Shown here: piece by piece, positions 26,023 to 34,929 of the stretch
Position numbering within the stretch: the first letter of the stretch is position 1
How the letters are laid out: every line of letters starts with the position of its first letter
Assembly (NCBI GenBank): GCA_016286535.1
Contig: JAEESZ010000008.1
Location: 62,001 to 126,000 of the forward strand
Origin: Treponema sp.
Lineage (GTDB): Bacteria; Spirochaetota; Spirochaetia; Treponematales; Treponemataceae
Length of the DNA stretch: 64,000 nt
Reading direction: 5' to 3'
Notes under the pieces: generated by a model
The model's database searches: none
The model's input: the letters and a program-made list of their open reading frames with translations, nothing else
Told to the model about the DNA's origin: nothing
Position numbers and translations under genes: made by a program

Positions 26023-28813
26023 CTTTTTCATCTCTATAATCTGTCTTTCGGTGGCGGCTTACTCGGTTTTTCTTTTCTGGAAAGATTTGAACCTTTCTAC
26101 AGAAAGAAATGATAAGACTGCCATTGCAAAAATTGAATTTAAGCAGAGAATTGCCCAGCGAAAATTTTCAGACAGGGTTGTATGGGAACGCTTACAGAAT
26201 TTTTCTCCTATATATAATGAAGATACTGTTCGTACTTCCAGTCAGTCTGTCGCCGTAATTACCTTTAAAAATAATGCTTCGATAGAGATTCACGAAAATA
26301 CAATGCTTCAGATTTTCTATTCGCCGGAAGAAGGACTTTCGCTTTCGGTAGGAGAAGGAAATATTGATGTTGATACTTCTAATGTTACAGAAAGCGGTAA
26401 GGAAAATCAGAAGGATGCAGTTATTTCCCTAAAAACAAAAGACGGCTCTGTCTTAAATGTTTCTAAGGGCAGTAAGGTAACCTCGTCCGTAAACGAAGAT
26501 TCTTCTGTAAGCAGTTTTAATGTTCAGTCGGGTTCTGCTTCTGTAGAAAAGAAAGGACAGAAGGTAAAACTTAACGAAGGCGAAGTTGTAAAAATAGAAG
26601 AAAATGGAAGTATAGAAAAGGCTCCACTTAACGTTACTTCCATTTCAAGTAATTTCCATGTTCTTAATTTTGAAGAAGAGGCCGTTCTTGTAAAACTGGA
26701 ATGGACAAGCAGCGAAAACCTTAAGAATAAACCTGTTACAATTCAGGTTTCTAGCGAAAAAGATTTTTCTACTATACAGAATACTTATGTTGTAGAAGAT
26801 GATAATTCCTTTACCCTGCCGGCTCAAAACGGAACCCTTTACTGGAAGCTTTTTGTAGAAGATGAAGAGCCGGTAGAAGGAAAAATCCACGTAGATAATG
26901 TGGAAGATTTGAATCTTATATCACCTGCTTCCGGGGCAGCCTTCAGCTATAAAAAGAATCTGCCAAGAATTAATTTCAACTGGAATGATAATCAGTATGC
27001 GGTAAAGTATAAATTTGAACTTTCCCAGACCGCAGATTTTTCAAAGCCAACAGAAGAGAGGGAACTTACAGATAACAGCCTCATTCTTTCTTCTCTGGAA
27101 GAGGGGCAGTATTACTGGAGGGTAACTCCATATTACAATGTGAATAATACCGGTTTTACAAATACATCAAAAATCAATACCTTTACAATCAGTAAAAATG
27201 ATAAAGTTCTGCCACCAGCTCTCACTCTCCCTGCCCAGAACTCAAACCTGACCTACCAGGCAAAAGATTTTAATGTAACTTTCCTCTGGAAGAGCGAAGA
27301 AGAAAATGCAGATTACACCCTTTTAATTTCAAAGGATGAAGCTTTTACAAATCTGGTATATCAGGAAAAACTGCAGCAGAAACGTCTCTTTAAAGATTTT
27401 TCTAAAGAACTTGCTACCGGCGAATATTTCTGGAAGGTAATTTCGGACAGTGATGGCGAAGAACTTGTTTCAGAGGTAAATCACTTTTCTGTTATAAAAT
27501 ATGTTCCTGCCAGAAACAGGCTTTTATTCCCTCCTGAAAATTATTCTGTTGAGCAGTCAAAAGTCTCAGGCATGAATTTTATATGGAAACTTTCTGAGGA
27601 TTTTGAAGGCAGTGAATCAATCCTGGAAATTTCTAAGGATGATACATTTAAAAATCCTCTTGTTACAAAAAAATCAGAATTAATGGAAACTTCCGGTTTT
27701 GACCTTAAAAAGGACAGCTATTACTGGAGGGTTGGTGTTTATAATCCATCAGATGCTTCTTATGTTTATACAGACGCAAGAAAATTCATTGTACTTGGAG
27801 AACTTGCCACCCCTGTAATTACTTATCCTCAGCCTGACGAAAATCTTGTCTGCCTTGCAGATACAGCCTTAAATGTAAAATGGAACAAAGTTCCTGAGGC
27901 TGATTTTTATAAGGTAAAAATTACAGATAAAAATAATTCAGAAAAGGTTTATTACGATAAAAATGTGACTTCAGAAGCTCTTACAGATTTTACTTTACCT
28001 GAAGAAATAAATAATGCGACTTTGAATCTTGAACTTTCGGTACAGGCCTTTACAAATCAAAATGAATTAAGCGAGATGCGTTACGGAAAGAGAGCAGTAA
28101 GTCAGATTTCTGTTCGCGCTCCAGACAGAGTAAAACTTATCTATCCTTCAGATAATGTAAGGATTGATGGCCTTACAGCGCTAAGGAAACCTGTTCAGCT
28201 GCAGTGGAAGACTGGTCTTGATAAGGCAGAAAAGGCGACCCTCGTGGTAAAAAAAGTAATGCCTTCAGGAAGTGTAAAGGAAGTTACAAGAATTGCAAAT
28301 GCAAAGCCAAGTGAAAATCTTAAAAGGCTTTCTTCCGGAACTTACCGCTGGACTGTTTATGCTTCAAGTCAGAGTGGACTTCCTCTTGAGCCTCTTGCAG
28401 AAGCTTCTTTTGTTATTACTTCTGTTCCAAAATTAAAGGCACCAAAGCTTTCCCTTCCGGCAAATAATTTTATTATCGATTCTGATTATTTAAGAAAGAA
28501 TCGTCAGATTGCCTTTGAATGGAATCCTGTAACTGGTGCAAGTGATTATACTTTTGCCCTTTATAAAAAGGGCAGTGATGGAAAATTAAAGAGAATTTAC
28601 GTAGAAAAGAATATAAAAAGTACCTCAGTAAAGTTTAAAAAGCTTTCTGATCTTGATATTGGCAGCTTTGAATGGCGGGTAACAGCATACTGTCATGCAA
28701 AGGATGGATTTGAAGAGCAGTTGAGTGATGCTTCCGCAAACAGATTCTCAATTAAGTTTGATTTACCTTCTGCAATCACTACAAATGATCCGGGAAAAGT
28801 CTATGGTGAATAA
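25985..28813 (+). CDS. Membrane-anchored FecR-domain protein with FN3-like repeats
   Basis: 942 residues. ATG at 25985 chosen over an upstream in-frame TTG (25967) because GGGAG lies about 9 nt before it. One N-terminal span (residues about 8-30) anchors the protein; then a FecR-type domain (about 65-210) with S-V-A-V-I-T-F-K-N-N-A-S-I-E-I and L-S-V-G-E-G-N-I-D-V. The rest consists of about six fibronectin-type-III-like repeats, each ending in a G-x-Y/F-x-W-R/K-V strand motif (Y-Y-W-R-V, Y-F-W-K-V, Y-Y-W-R-V, Y-R-W-T-V, F-E-W-R-V). Expected to be a large periplasmic sensing or adhesive structure. The gene begins inside the cyclase gene and ends inside the next one, so the three are coupled. 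Confidence 0.82.
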   Translation: MKKKIRLKLLLSNFFISIICLSVAAYSVFLFWKDLNLSTERNDKTAIAKIEFKQRIAQRKFSDRVVWERLQNFSPIYNEDTVRTSSQSVAVITFKNNASIEIHENTMLQIFYSPEEGLSLSVGEGNIDVDTSNVTESGKENQKDAVISLKTKDGSVLNVSKGSKVTSSVNEDSSVSSFNVQSGSASVEKKGQKVKLNEGEVVKIEENGSIEKAPLNVTSISSNFHVLNFEEEAVLVKLEWTSSENLKNKPVTIQVSSEKDFSTIQNTYVVEDDNSFTLPAQNGTLYWKLFVEDEEPVEGKIHVDNVEDLNLISPASGAAFSYKKNLPRINFNWNDNQYAVKYKFELSQTADFSKPTEERELTDNSLILSSLEEGQYYWRVTPYYNVNNTGFTNTSKINTFTISKNDKVLPPALTLPAQNSNLTYQAKDFNVTFLWKSEEENADYTLLISKDEAFTNLVYQEKLQQKRLFKDFSKELATGEYFWKVISDSDGEELVSEVNHFSVIKYVPARNRLLFPPENYSVEQSKVSGMNFIWKLSEDFEGSESILEISKDDTFKNPLVTKKSELMETSGFDLKKDSYYWRVGVYNPSDASYVYTDARKFIVLGELATPVITYPQPDENLVCLADTALNVKWNKVPEADFYKVKITDKNNSEKVYYDKNVTSEALTDFTLPEEINNATLNLELSVQAFTNQNELSEMRYGKRAVSQISVRAPDRVKLIYPSDNVRIDGLTALRKPVQLQWKTGLDKAEKATLVVKKVMPSGSVKEVTRIANAKPSENLKRLSSGTYRWTVYASSQSGLPLEPLAEASFVITSVPKLKAPKLSLPANNFIIDSDYLRKNRQIAFEWNPVTGASDYTFALYKKGSDGKLKRIYVEKNIKSTSVKFKKLSDLDIGSFEWRVTAYCHAKDGFEEQLSDASANRFSIKFDLPSAITTNDPGKVYGE

Positions 28814-30800
28814 AATAAAAGCATATTTAACAGCCGGATTTTTCTCTCTTCTTTTTATGACTCTGGCAGGTCAGGAACATGGTTTTAAGCAGAAGCTTTC
28901 CTGGCAGGTAGATAAAAATGCCTTCCGCTATGAAGTTGAAATTCAGAATCTTTCTTCTAAAAGTAACAGTCACTACGAAACGTCAGATAATTTTATAGAA
29001 GTTTCGCTCAAGGCAGGGCTCTATCAGTACAGGGTTATTGCCTATGATTTTCTTGACAGAAAGGCCAGCGTTTCTTCCTGGAGAAGTTTTACGGTAGAAA
29101 AAGCTCTGCAGCCGGTTATTGATGATATGCCCAATAATGTTGCCGTAAGCGAAAAAGACAAGCTTTCCTTTGATTTTGATGTTGATGTTTCTTCAATTAC
29201 CGAAGAGACTGAGGTGCTGCTTGTTAATACTGCAACCAATAAGGTGGTAAAAGGCGAGTTTGAAATTAAAAAGGAAAGTGACGGCGGGGGCGAAAAAACA
29301 AACCAGGTAGTTTTCCCAAAGGTCGAAGAAGGTTCCTGGCAGATGAAAATTACAAATCCGGGCGGACTTTCTGTAACCTCGGAAGAAATATCTGTTGTAT
29401 CGAAGAAAGAAGATGCAGTTGAGCTGGCGGTGGAAAATCCGGAGACAAAGCGCTATGACCAGAAGATTATAGAGGAAGTACTCAAAAAGAAAGAGCCTTC
29501 GAAGAAGGAAAAGGAAGAAGTTGCACGTGCCGAGGAGCTTGTCCGCGCCGAGGAAGAAAAGCGCATTGCCGAAGAAAAAGCTCGCGCCGAGGAAGAGAAG
29601 CGCATAGCAGAAGAAAAAGCTCGCGCCGAGGAAGAGAGATTACGTGCGGAAGAACTTGCTCGCGCCGAGGAAGAAAGATTACGCGCCGAGGAAGAGAATC
29701 GCATTGCGGAAGAGAAGGCTAGAGCCGAGGAAGAGAGAATTCGCGCAGAAGAATTGGCACGTGCGGAAGAACTTGCTCGCGCCGAAGAGGAAAGATTACG
29801 TGCGGAGGAATTAGCTCGCGCCGAGGAAGAGAAGCGCATAGCGGAAGAGAATGCCCGCGCAGAAGAAGAACGCAAGCTTGCAAAAGAACAAGGCCTCGAA
29901 AACTGGCAGAAGGCTACTGACTTTGAAGCTTTAGATAAAATCTATCAGGATGCCCTTGCAAAAATAGAAGCAATCAATAAGGCTGAAGAAGAAAAACGAC
30001 GAGAGAAAGAACTTCAAAAAGGCCTTGAAGACTGGGAAAAGCAGACAGACATTGCTGCTCTTGAAAAAATCTATCAGGATGCCCTTGCGATCGTTGAAGC
30101 TGCAGATAATTCGCTGCTAGCAGACGATGATTCCTCACTTGAAGAGAAACTTGCCGTTTCAGAGGAAAAGGCAGATTCAGAGGAAGCAGAAGAAGATATC
30201 CAAGTTACTATGGATGATGTATTCCCCGGCAGAAAGAAAAAGGATACAAGTCCTTCCAACGTATTTGTCTTCCTGGGTAACGGTTTCTTAATCAACCTTT
30301 ATGACGGAGACCTTTTTGCCTATAATGAAAATCCAATTCTTGTTTCAGAAGAAAATCAGAATTGTGCCCTGGATATGCAGTTTTCTCTTACCTGTGTACC
30401 TTTCGAAAAAAACAGGGCAAGACTTGGCTTTGAATTCTCTTCAAGTCTTTTTGGCCTCAGGACCCAGAATGACTATTTTTCAAATACAATGATTTTCGCC
30501 TATGAGCAGCTGAACTTTGTCTATCACACTCTTATTGGAAGTTCCAGAAAACTCTGGGGGTCTTTTAAAACCGGTATGGGCTATGCTGTTCTTTTAAATA
30601 TGGGAGATTCTTCAAGTGCCTCTTCCGGTGAAAGAAATACTTTATATGGTTATTTTGGAATGCAGGCAGGTTTTTCTGTAGTTTTAATACCTGTTAAGCA
30701 TTTTGCAATAGAAAGCGGTATGGATTTTACCCATCTCTTTATACCGGATATGCCTACCGGTATTCTAAAGCCTTATATAAGAATAGGAATAAGGTTCTGA
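28803..30800 (+). CDS. Outer-membrane protein with coiled-coil stalk and C-terminal beta-barrel
   Basis: 665 residues. ATG at 28803 overlaps the previous gene by 11 nt. Signal peptide (residues 1-21); an FN3-like domain with the same Y-x-Y-R-V strand as the previous protein (about 30-110); a second beta domain (about 110-205); a highly charged Ala/Glu/Arg helix of repeated R-A-E-E-E/L units (about 235-360) that must form a long coiled coil or single helix; two copies of a 30-residue motif G-L-E-x-W-x-K-x-T-D-x-x-A-L-x-K-I-Y-Q-D; an acidic linker; then about 190 residues of amphipathic strands ending in Phe, the outer-membrane barrel signature. It could span periplasm and outer membrane. Last gene of the cyclase operon. 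Confidence 0.78.
   Translation: MVNKIKAYLTAGFFSLLFMTLAGQEHGFKQKLSWQVDKNAFRYEVEIQNLSSKSNSHYETSDNFIEVSLKAGLYQYRVIAYDFLDRKASVSSWRSFTVEKALQPVIDDMPNNVAVSEKDKLSFDFDVDVSSITEETEVLLVNTATNKVVKGEFEIKKESDGGGEKTNQVVFPKVEEGSWQMKITNPGGLSVTSEEISVVSKKEDAVELAVENPETKRYDQKIIEEVLKKKEPSKKEKEEVARAEELVRAEEEKRIAEEKARAEEEKRIAEEKARAEEERLRAEELARAEEERLRAEEENRIAEEKARAEEERIRAEELARAEELARAEEERLRAEELARAEEEKRIAEENARAEEERKLAKEQGLENWQKATDFEALDKIYQDALAKIEAINKAEEEKRREKELQKGLEDWEKQTDIAALEKIYQDALAIVEAADNSLLADDDSSLEEKLAVSEEKADSEEAEEDIQVTMDDVFPGRKKKDTSPSNVFVFLGNGFLINLYDGDLFAYNENPILVSEENQNCALDMQFSLTCVPFEKNRARLGFEFSSSLFGLRTQNDYFSNTMIFAYEQLNFVYHTLIGSSRKLWGSFKTGMGYAVLLNMGDSSSASSGERNTLYGYFGMQAGFSVVLIPVKHFAIESGMDFTHLFIPDMPTGILKPYIRIGIRF
29515..29880 (+). 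repeat. Degenerate tandem repeat encoding the Ala-Glu-Arg helix
   Basis: About 365 bp of repeating GC-richer units (core gcygaggaagag) that encode alternating R-A-E-E-E-K/R and I-A-E-E-K-A blocks. The base composition differs clearly from the flanking DNA. The copies are imperfect, so slippage could change the length. The repeat produces a 140-codon open frame on the other strand, which is an artefact. Confidence 0.85.
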
Positions 30801-30820
30801 TAAAGGAATAGACTGTTGAT

Positions 30821-32038
30821 ATGAAAATAAAAGATACTTTTTTTAGGATATTCAATTTTTTTCTTCTCATATTTTTGCCTTTAGCATCTTTTTCCTGTGA
30901 AGGATTTGTGTTTTATCATAACGGACGATTAAAAGATGACCTGGAAGCAAAATATGCTTCTACAGTTCGTTTTTTTGCAGAAAAGGGAGATCTTGAATCC
31001 ACCGCTTATGTGTCATATTCCTATAAAATGGGAACTGAATTAAGTATTTATGATTTACTCAAGGACAGTAAAATTGCTTCTCTTAATCCCGGCTATTATC
31101 TTTCTACTATAGATTTTTACAGAATTGTTCTTGGCGACCTGGATGATGATGATTCTTCAAATTATTCTTCGTCTTATCCGGATAATATTGTTTTTGATGA
31201 TGATGGACATCTTGTATCATATGTTGTAGGAAAAAAGAATGTAGATTTTGTTCTTAACTGGTCAGAAAAACCTGTGGCCTTTTACACGGTAAATCATTAT
31301 ATAGAAAATGTGGATGATGATTATTTTACTCTTTATAAGAGCGAAAAAAAATATGGCTTGGTTGGAGAATATACTTCGTCTGAACCTTTAGATACAAGCA
31401 GTGAATTAATTGGCTTTGTGTCTCCGTCTCCATTTGAAACAACTGTTCAATCGGATAATTCTACAGAAATAGCTTATTTGTATTATAGAATTGTAACCTG
31501 TATACACTTTTATATGAACGGTGGTTCTTATAATGGTGAAGGCAGCATAGATGTTGAAGGTAAATACGGGGCAAAGTTTCCGGAAGATAAGATTGATTAT
31601 TCTCTTTTATCTTATCCCGGATATAAATACAGCCATGTAATTGACAGTAATGGAGAAACCGTGGACCTTTCTGATATTGTATATGGACTTGAGGACAATT
31701 ATTTTAAAGTTATCTGGGAAGAAGATGATTCAATACCGGCAACTGGTTCAATAAGTATAAATGTAGAATATCCGGAAGATTCTGCAAGCGGAGAAATAAA
31801 CCTTACTGTTTCTCTTGAAGGTTCTAAATTAACAGCCGTCGCAGATATTACTAGTGGAACAGCGGCATCTTCACTTTATACCTGGATTTTTAATAATGAA
31901 GTAATCAGCGGGCAGACCGGCAGTTCCTTCTCTCTTGATATTTCTTCTTATTCTGCAGGAGTTTACGAACTGATGGTTATAGCTGAACTTGAAGAAGATG
32001 AGGCGTCAGCAGCTGCACAAATAACAATAACAAGGTAA
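30821..32038 (+). CDS. Lipoprotein of unknown function with C-terminal Ig-like domain
   Basis: 405 residues. The signal sequence ends in the lipobox L-A-S-F-S-C (Cys near residue 26). The middle is rich in Asp, Ser and Tyr with beta character and no familiar motif; the last 80 residues look like an Ig/PKD-type sandwich (T-W-I-F-N-N, then S-A-G-V-Y-E-L-M-V). It starts 20 bp after the outer-membrane protein and ends 4 bp before the next lipoprotein, so it probably belongs to a surface-protein transcription unit. Ribosome-binding site AGGA is rather far (13 nt). Confidence 0.72.
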   Translation: MKIKDTFFRIFNFFLLIFLPLASFSCEGFVFYHNGRLKDDLEAKYASTVRFFAEKGDLESTAYVSYSYKMGTELSIYDLLKDSKIASLNPGYYLSTIDFYRIVLGDLDDDDSSNYSSSYPDNIVFDDDGHLVSYVVGKKNVDFVLNWSEKPVAFYTVNHYIENVDDDYFTLYKSEKKYGLVGEYTSSEPLDTSSELIGFVSPSPFETTVQSDNSTEIAYLYYRIVTCIHFYMNGGSYNGEGSIDVEGKYGAKFPEDKIDYSLLSYPGYKYSHVIDSNGETVDLSDIVYGLEDNYFKVIWEEDDSIPATGSISINVEYPEDSASGEINLTVSLEGSKLTAVADITSGTAASSLYTWIFNNEVISGQTGSSFSLDISSYSAGVYELMVIAELEEDEASAAAQITITR

Positions 32039-32042
32039 AGGT

Positions 32043-34928
32043 ATGGGATTTAAAAATACTACAATCAGACAATTTGCTCTAATAACATTTTCTCTTTTCT
32101 TTCTTTCCTGTTCTTTTAATTCTTTTGTAAAAAATAAGGGGAATGAGAAATCAGGAGAACCGGCACTTACAAAAATTTCTTTTTCGCTTAGTAAAAGGGC
32201 CGGAATGGAAAAGCCTTCTTCTCTGTCCAGATCAGTTCTTTTACCGGATGGTCATCTTGAAGCTTCTTCTGTTCATCATTTTTGTTTATCTGCAAAGAGA
32301 ACTTCTGATGAATATGAATCCAATCCTGACTTTGATGTAAATAAGGCTTCTTTTACTGTTACTTTTGAACAGATTGGAGGTAAGTCACCGTCAGACTTTC
32401 TGGATGAGTATGCCGCAGAAATTTATGAGGGGGAATGGACTTTTTATTTAACAGCCCATAATTCGGATGATGTAATTATAGGTATGTCAGAAGTTACGCA
32501 AAATATTACAAGTGATGGTGCTGTAATTATTTTTTCCCTGAGCGAAGCAAAAGATTCTCCGGGTAATGCTTATATAAAAATAAATTTTCCAAAAGGTGGA
32601 GCACAAAGTGTTTTATACACAGTATATCCCCTTGATAATAACCGGACATTTTTTTCAGATATTAAAAATGATGGTGATACTTCTTATGTAATTTTTGATA
32701 CACAACTTGCGGCTGGAAATCATCTTTTAAAACTTGATTTTTGTTCAGATTCTTCGGGCTCAAATGTTATTGCAAAAAGAATAATTCATTTAAAGATATC
32801 GTCGGGTTTTACAACAAGAGGCGAAATTACTTATGACAAAATTAATACCCGTTATTACATAGATTATAATTTTGGAAGCGATTCGGCTGGAAATGAACTT
32901 TCTGCCTGGAACGAAGAATATGTTACTGCATATGGCATTCCAGAAGATTTTAACGAGTTTATGACAGTCACCCTTCCGGATGCCTCTTTTGTTACAAGAG
33001 ACGGCTATGATTTTGGCGGCTGGTATGAAACAGAAGATTGCAGTGGAAGTCCCTGTACCGGCTGGTCTTATGGAGAAAAAACAGAAGACATAACTCTTTA
33101 TGCTAAATGGACTGCTAAAACTTATTCCCTTTCTTATGCCAACTATTCTGCAGGTCTTACAGATGAAGAGGGAAATCCTCTTGCAAAAACTTTTACTGGC
33201 TCCGAAAGTGGTCTGCCCCAAAATTTTACTTACGATACAGCTCTCACAATTCCAACACCTTCAACCGAAATATCTGCTGCCACTTTTGAAGGCTGGTACA
33301 CAAGTGCCGACTGCAGTGAAAGCAGTAAACTTTCGGACAACCTTCTTAATGCTGAAGCAATCTCTTCAGATACTGTAGATACTGTTGTTTTATATGCAAA
33401 ATGGACTTTTACGGAACTATATGTAAATCCTTCTGCAGCGTCAAGCTTAGATTCAGGACAGGATTCTTCCCATCCTTTAAAAACTATTGAAGAGGCACTC
33501 TTATTATCGGGGGGGTATGGAACGAATATATATCTTTTATCTACGCTGGTAATTAATGAAAGCAAAACTTTAGATTTTGATTATGAATATGTATACAGAA
33601 CCTTTGCTTCCGGCTCTCTTATATATGTACGTTCGACTGATGGTTCGGAAGTAAATCTGACTATTACAGGAACTCCACGCTTTGACGGCGGCTATAGTAC
33701 CACTTCAACTGATTCTATACAGGCAGAAGGGCCTCTTCTTCAAGTTAATTCGGATTGCAGTGTAAACGTCACTGGAGCATATTTTCAAAACCATTATTCA
33801 AGTAATTCTGATGGGGCTATTGTAATTACTGGAACCGGTAAGGTCTTTTTATATACTTGTTATATACAGAATAATTATGCACGAAGTGCAGGTGCTGTAA
33901 GAGTTGGCACAACTGATTCAGATTCTCCAACTTTTTATATGGAAGGTGGAAGTCTATTTATGAATAAAGCCGTAGATGGTGATGGAGGGGCTCTTGTTGT
34001 TTATGCAAAAAAGAATACAGGTTATGCCATGCTTGATGGGGTTTCATTTATAGGAAATACTGCTAGTGAAAATGGAAATGATGTAAGCATCAGACATGGA
34101 CAATATTTATACCTGAATAATTGTAGTTTTAATCAATTAACATCAGAAAATATACATTCTAACGGTACACTTATACTCTCTGGTTCTACTGCTCCCTGTA
34201 TTATTGGTTTCGGTTTTTTTTCTGATCCAGTTAATATTGTTACACAGGAAAATACCTTTCAAAGTCCTTATGATGGTTCATATTTATCACCATTGTCCTT
34301 AAAATCGGGAGAAAGTAGTGTAGCTTCTATAATTTTAGATAGTGTACCTTTAGCATCAGCTTCTTTACAGGTTTTACAGGATGCTTCATCTTCTTCTGCA
34401 AGCCTGGAAGGTTTTAATACTTTATTTTCTATAAAAAATACTGCTAAGGAATATTCCATAAACACCAGCGGTTATGTCTGCTTCGATTCCGGAACTTCAG
34501 GAAGCAGCGGAAATACCTCTGTTAATGTTCAGGATCCTTCTGTAACAGAAATAGACATCGGTACTTTTGAATATACTTTTATAAGTGAATCTTCGGGGGT
34601 AAATCAGCTTACATTTTATATAAGTGAGGATGCCCAGAAAGTTATAAGCGAGGCATATACAAAGGTTCTTAAGTGTGATTTTTATTCAGTTGAAAGTGGA
34701 GAAAAACTTGAGGAAACGGTTACTTCGTCTCAAGTTTCGGACAGTGTAGAAATAGAAGGTAATACGGTTTATCCGGTTACATTTGAAATTGGTACACTAA
34801 AAAGTGCGGGACCAGGAGAGTATAAGGCTGTTATTTATGCTGTAACCTCCGGTTCTTCAATTAATTCTTCTTCATCTGAGTTAACATCACTTAATTCACA
34901 AGTCTTTACAATATGGGTGGTTTATTAA
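32043..34928 (+). CDS. Large surface lipoprotein with InlB-type repeats and beta-helix region
   Basis: 961 residues. Lipobox F-L-S-C (Cys near residue 21). Two InlB/Listeria-Bacteroides-type repeats are visible, each with G-W-Y-x-T/E and ending L-Y-A-K-W-T: about residues 317-356 and 410-458. They are followed by an L-K-T-I-E-E-A-L start of a right-handed parallel beta-helix with short N-x-S-x rungs (about 475-700), and further Ig-like strands to the end. Such proteins are displayed on the cell surface and often bind host or plant polymers. It starts 4 bp after the previous gene and is followed 1 bp later by another lipoprotein gene. Confidence 0.78.
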   Translation: MGFKNTTIRQFALITFSLFFLSCSFNSFVKNKGNEKSGEPALTKISFSLSKRAGMEKPSSLSRSVLLPDGHLEASSVHHFCLSAKRTSDEYESNPDFDVNKASFTVTFEQIGGKSPSDFLDEYAAEIYEGEWTFYLTAHNSDDVIIGMSEVTQNITSDGAVIIFSLSEAKDSPGNAYIKINFPKGGAQSVLYTVYPLDNNRTFFSDIKNDGDTSYVIFDTQLAAGNHLLKLDFCSDSSGSNVIAKRIIHLKISSGFTTRGEITYDKINTRYYIDYNFGSDSAGNELSAWNEEYVTAYGIPEDFNEFMTVTLPDASFVTRDGYDFGGWYETEDCSGSPCTGWSYGEKTEDITLYAKWTAKTYSLSYANYSAGLTDEEGNPLAKTFTGSESGLPQNFTYDTALTIPTPSTEISAATFEGWYTSADCSESSKLSDNLLNAEAISSDTVDTVVLYAKWTFTELYVNPSAASSLDSGQDSSHPLKTIEEALLLSGGYGTNIYLLSTLVINESKTLDFDYEYVYRTFASGSLIYVRSTDGSEVNLTITGTPRFDGGYSTTSTDSIQAEGPLLQVNSDCSVNVTGAYFQNHYSSNSDGAIVITGTGKVFLYTCYIQNNYARSAGAVRVGTTDSDSPTFYMEGGSLFMNKAVDGDGGALVVYAKKNTGYAMLDGVSFIGNTASENGNDVSIRHGQYLYLNNCSFNQLTSENIHSNGTLILSGSTAPCIIGFGFFSDPVNIVTQENTFQSPYDGSYLSPLSLKSGESSVASIILDSVPLASASLQVLQDASSSSASLEGFNTLFSIKNTAKEYSINTSGYVCFDSGTSGSSGNTSVNVQDPSVTEIDIGTFEYTFISESSGVNQLTFYISEDAQKVISEAYTKVLKCDFYSVESGEKLEETVTSSQVSDSVEIEGNTVYPVTFEIGTLKSAGPGEYKAVIYAVTSGSSINSSSSELTSLNSQVFTIWVVY

Positions 34929-34929
34929 T

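Noticed and set aside
29453-29875. 140-codon minus-strand frame rich in Ser, Ala and Arg
   Set aside because: It is the antisense of the R-A-E-E repeat in the outer-membrane protein gene; repeat periodicity keeps the frame open. No ribosome-binding site.
33100-33565. Overlapping frames on both strands inside the InlB-repeat lipoprotein
   Set aside because: No start signals or recognisable motifs, and the lipoprotein frame accounts for the region fully.
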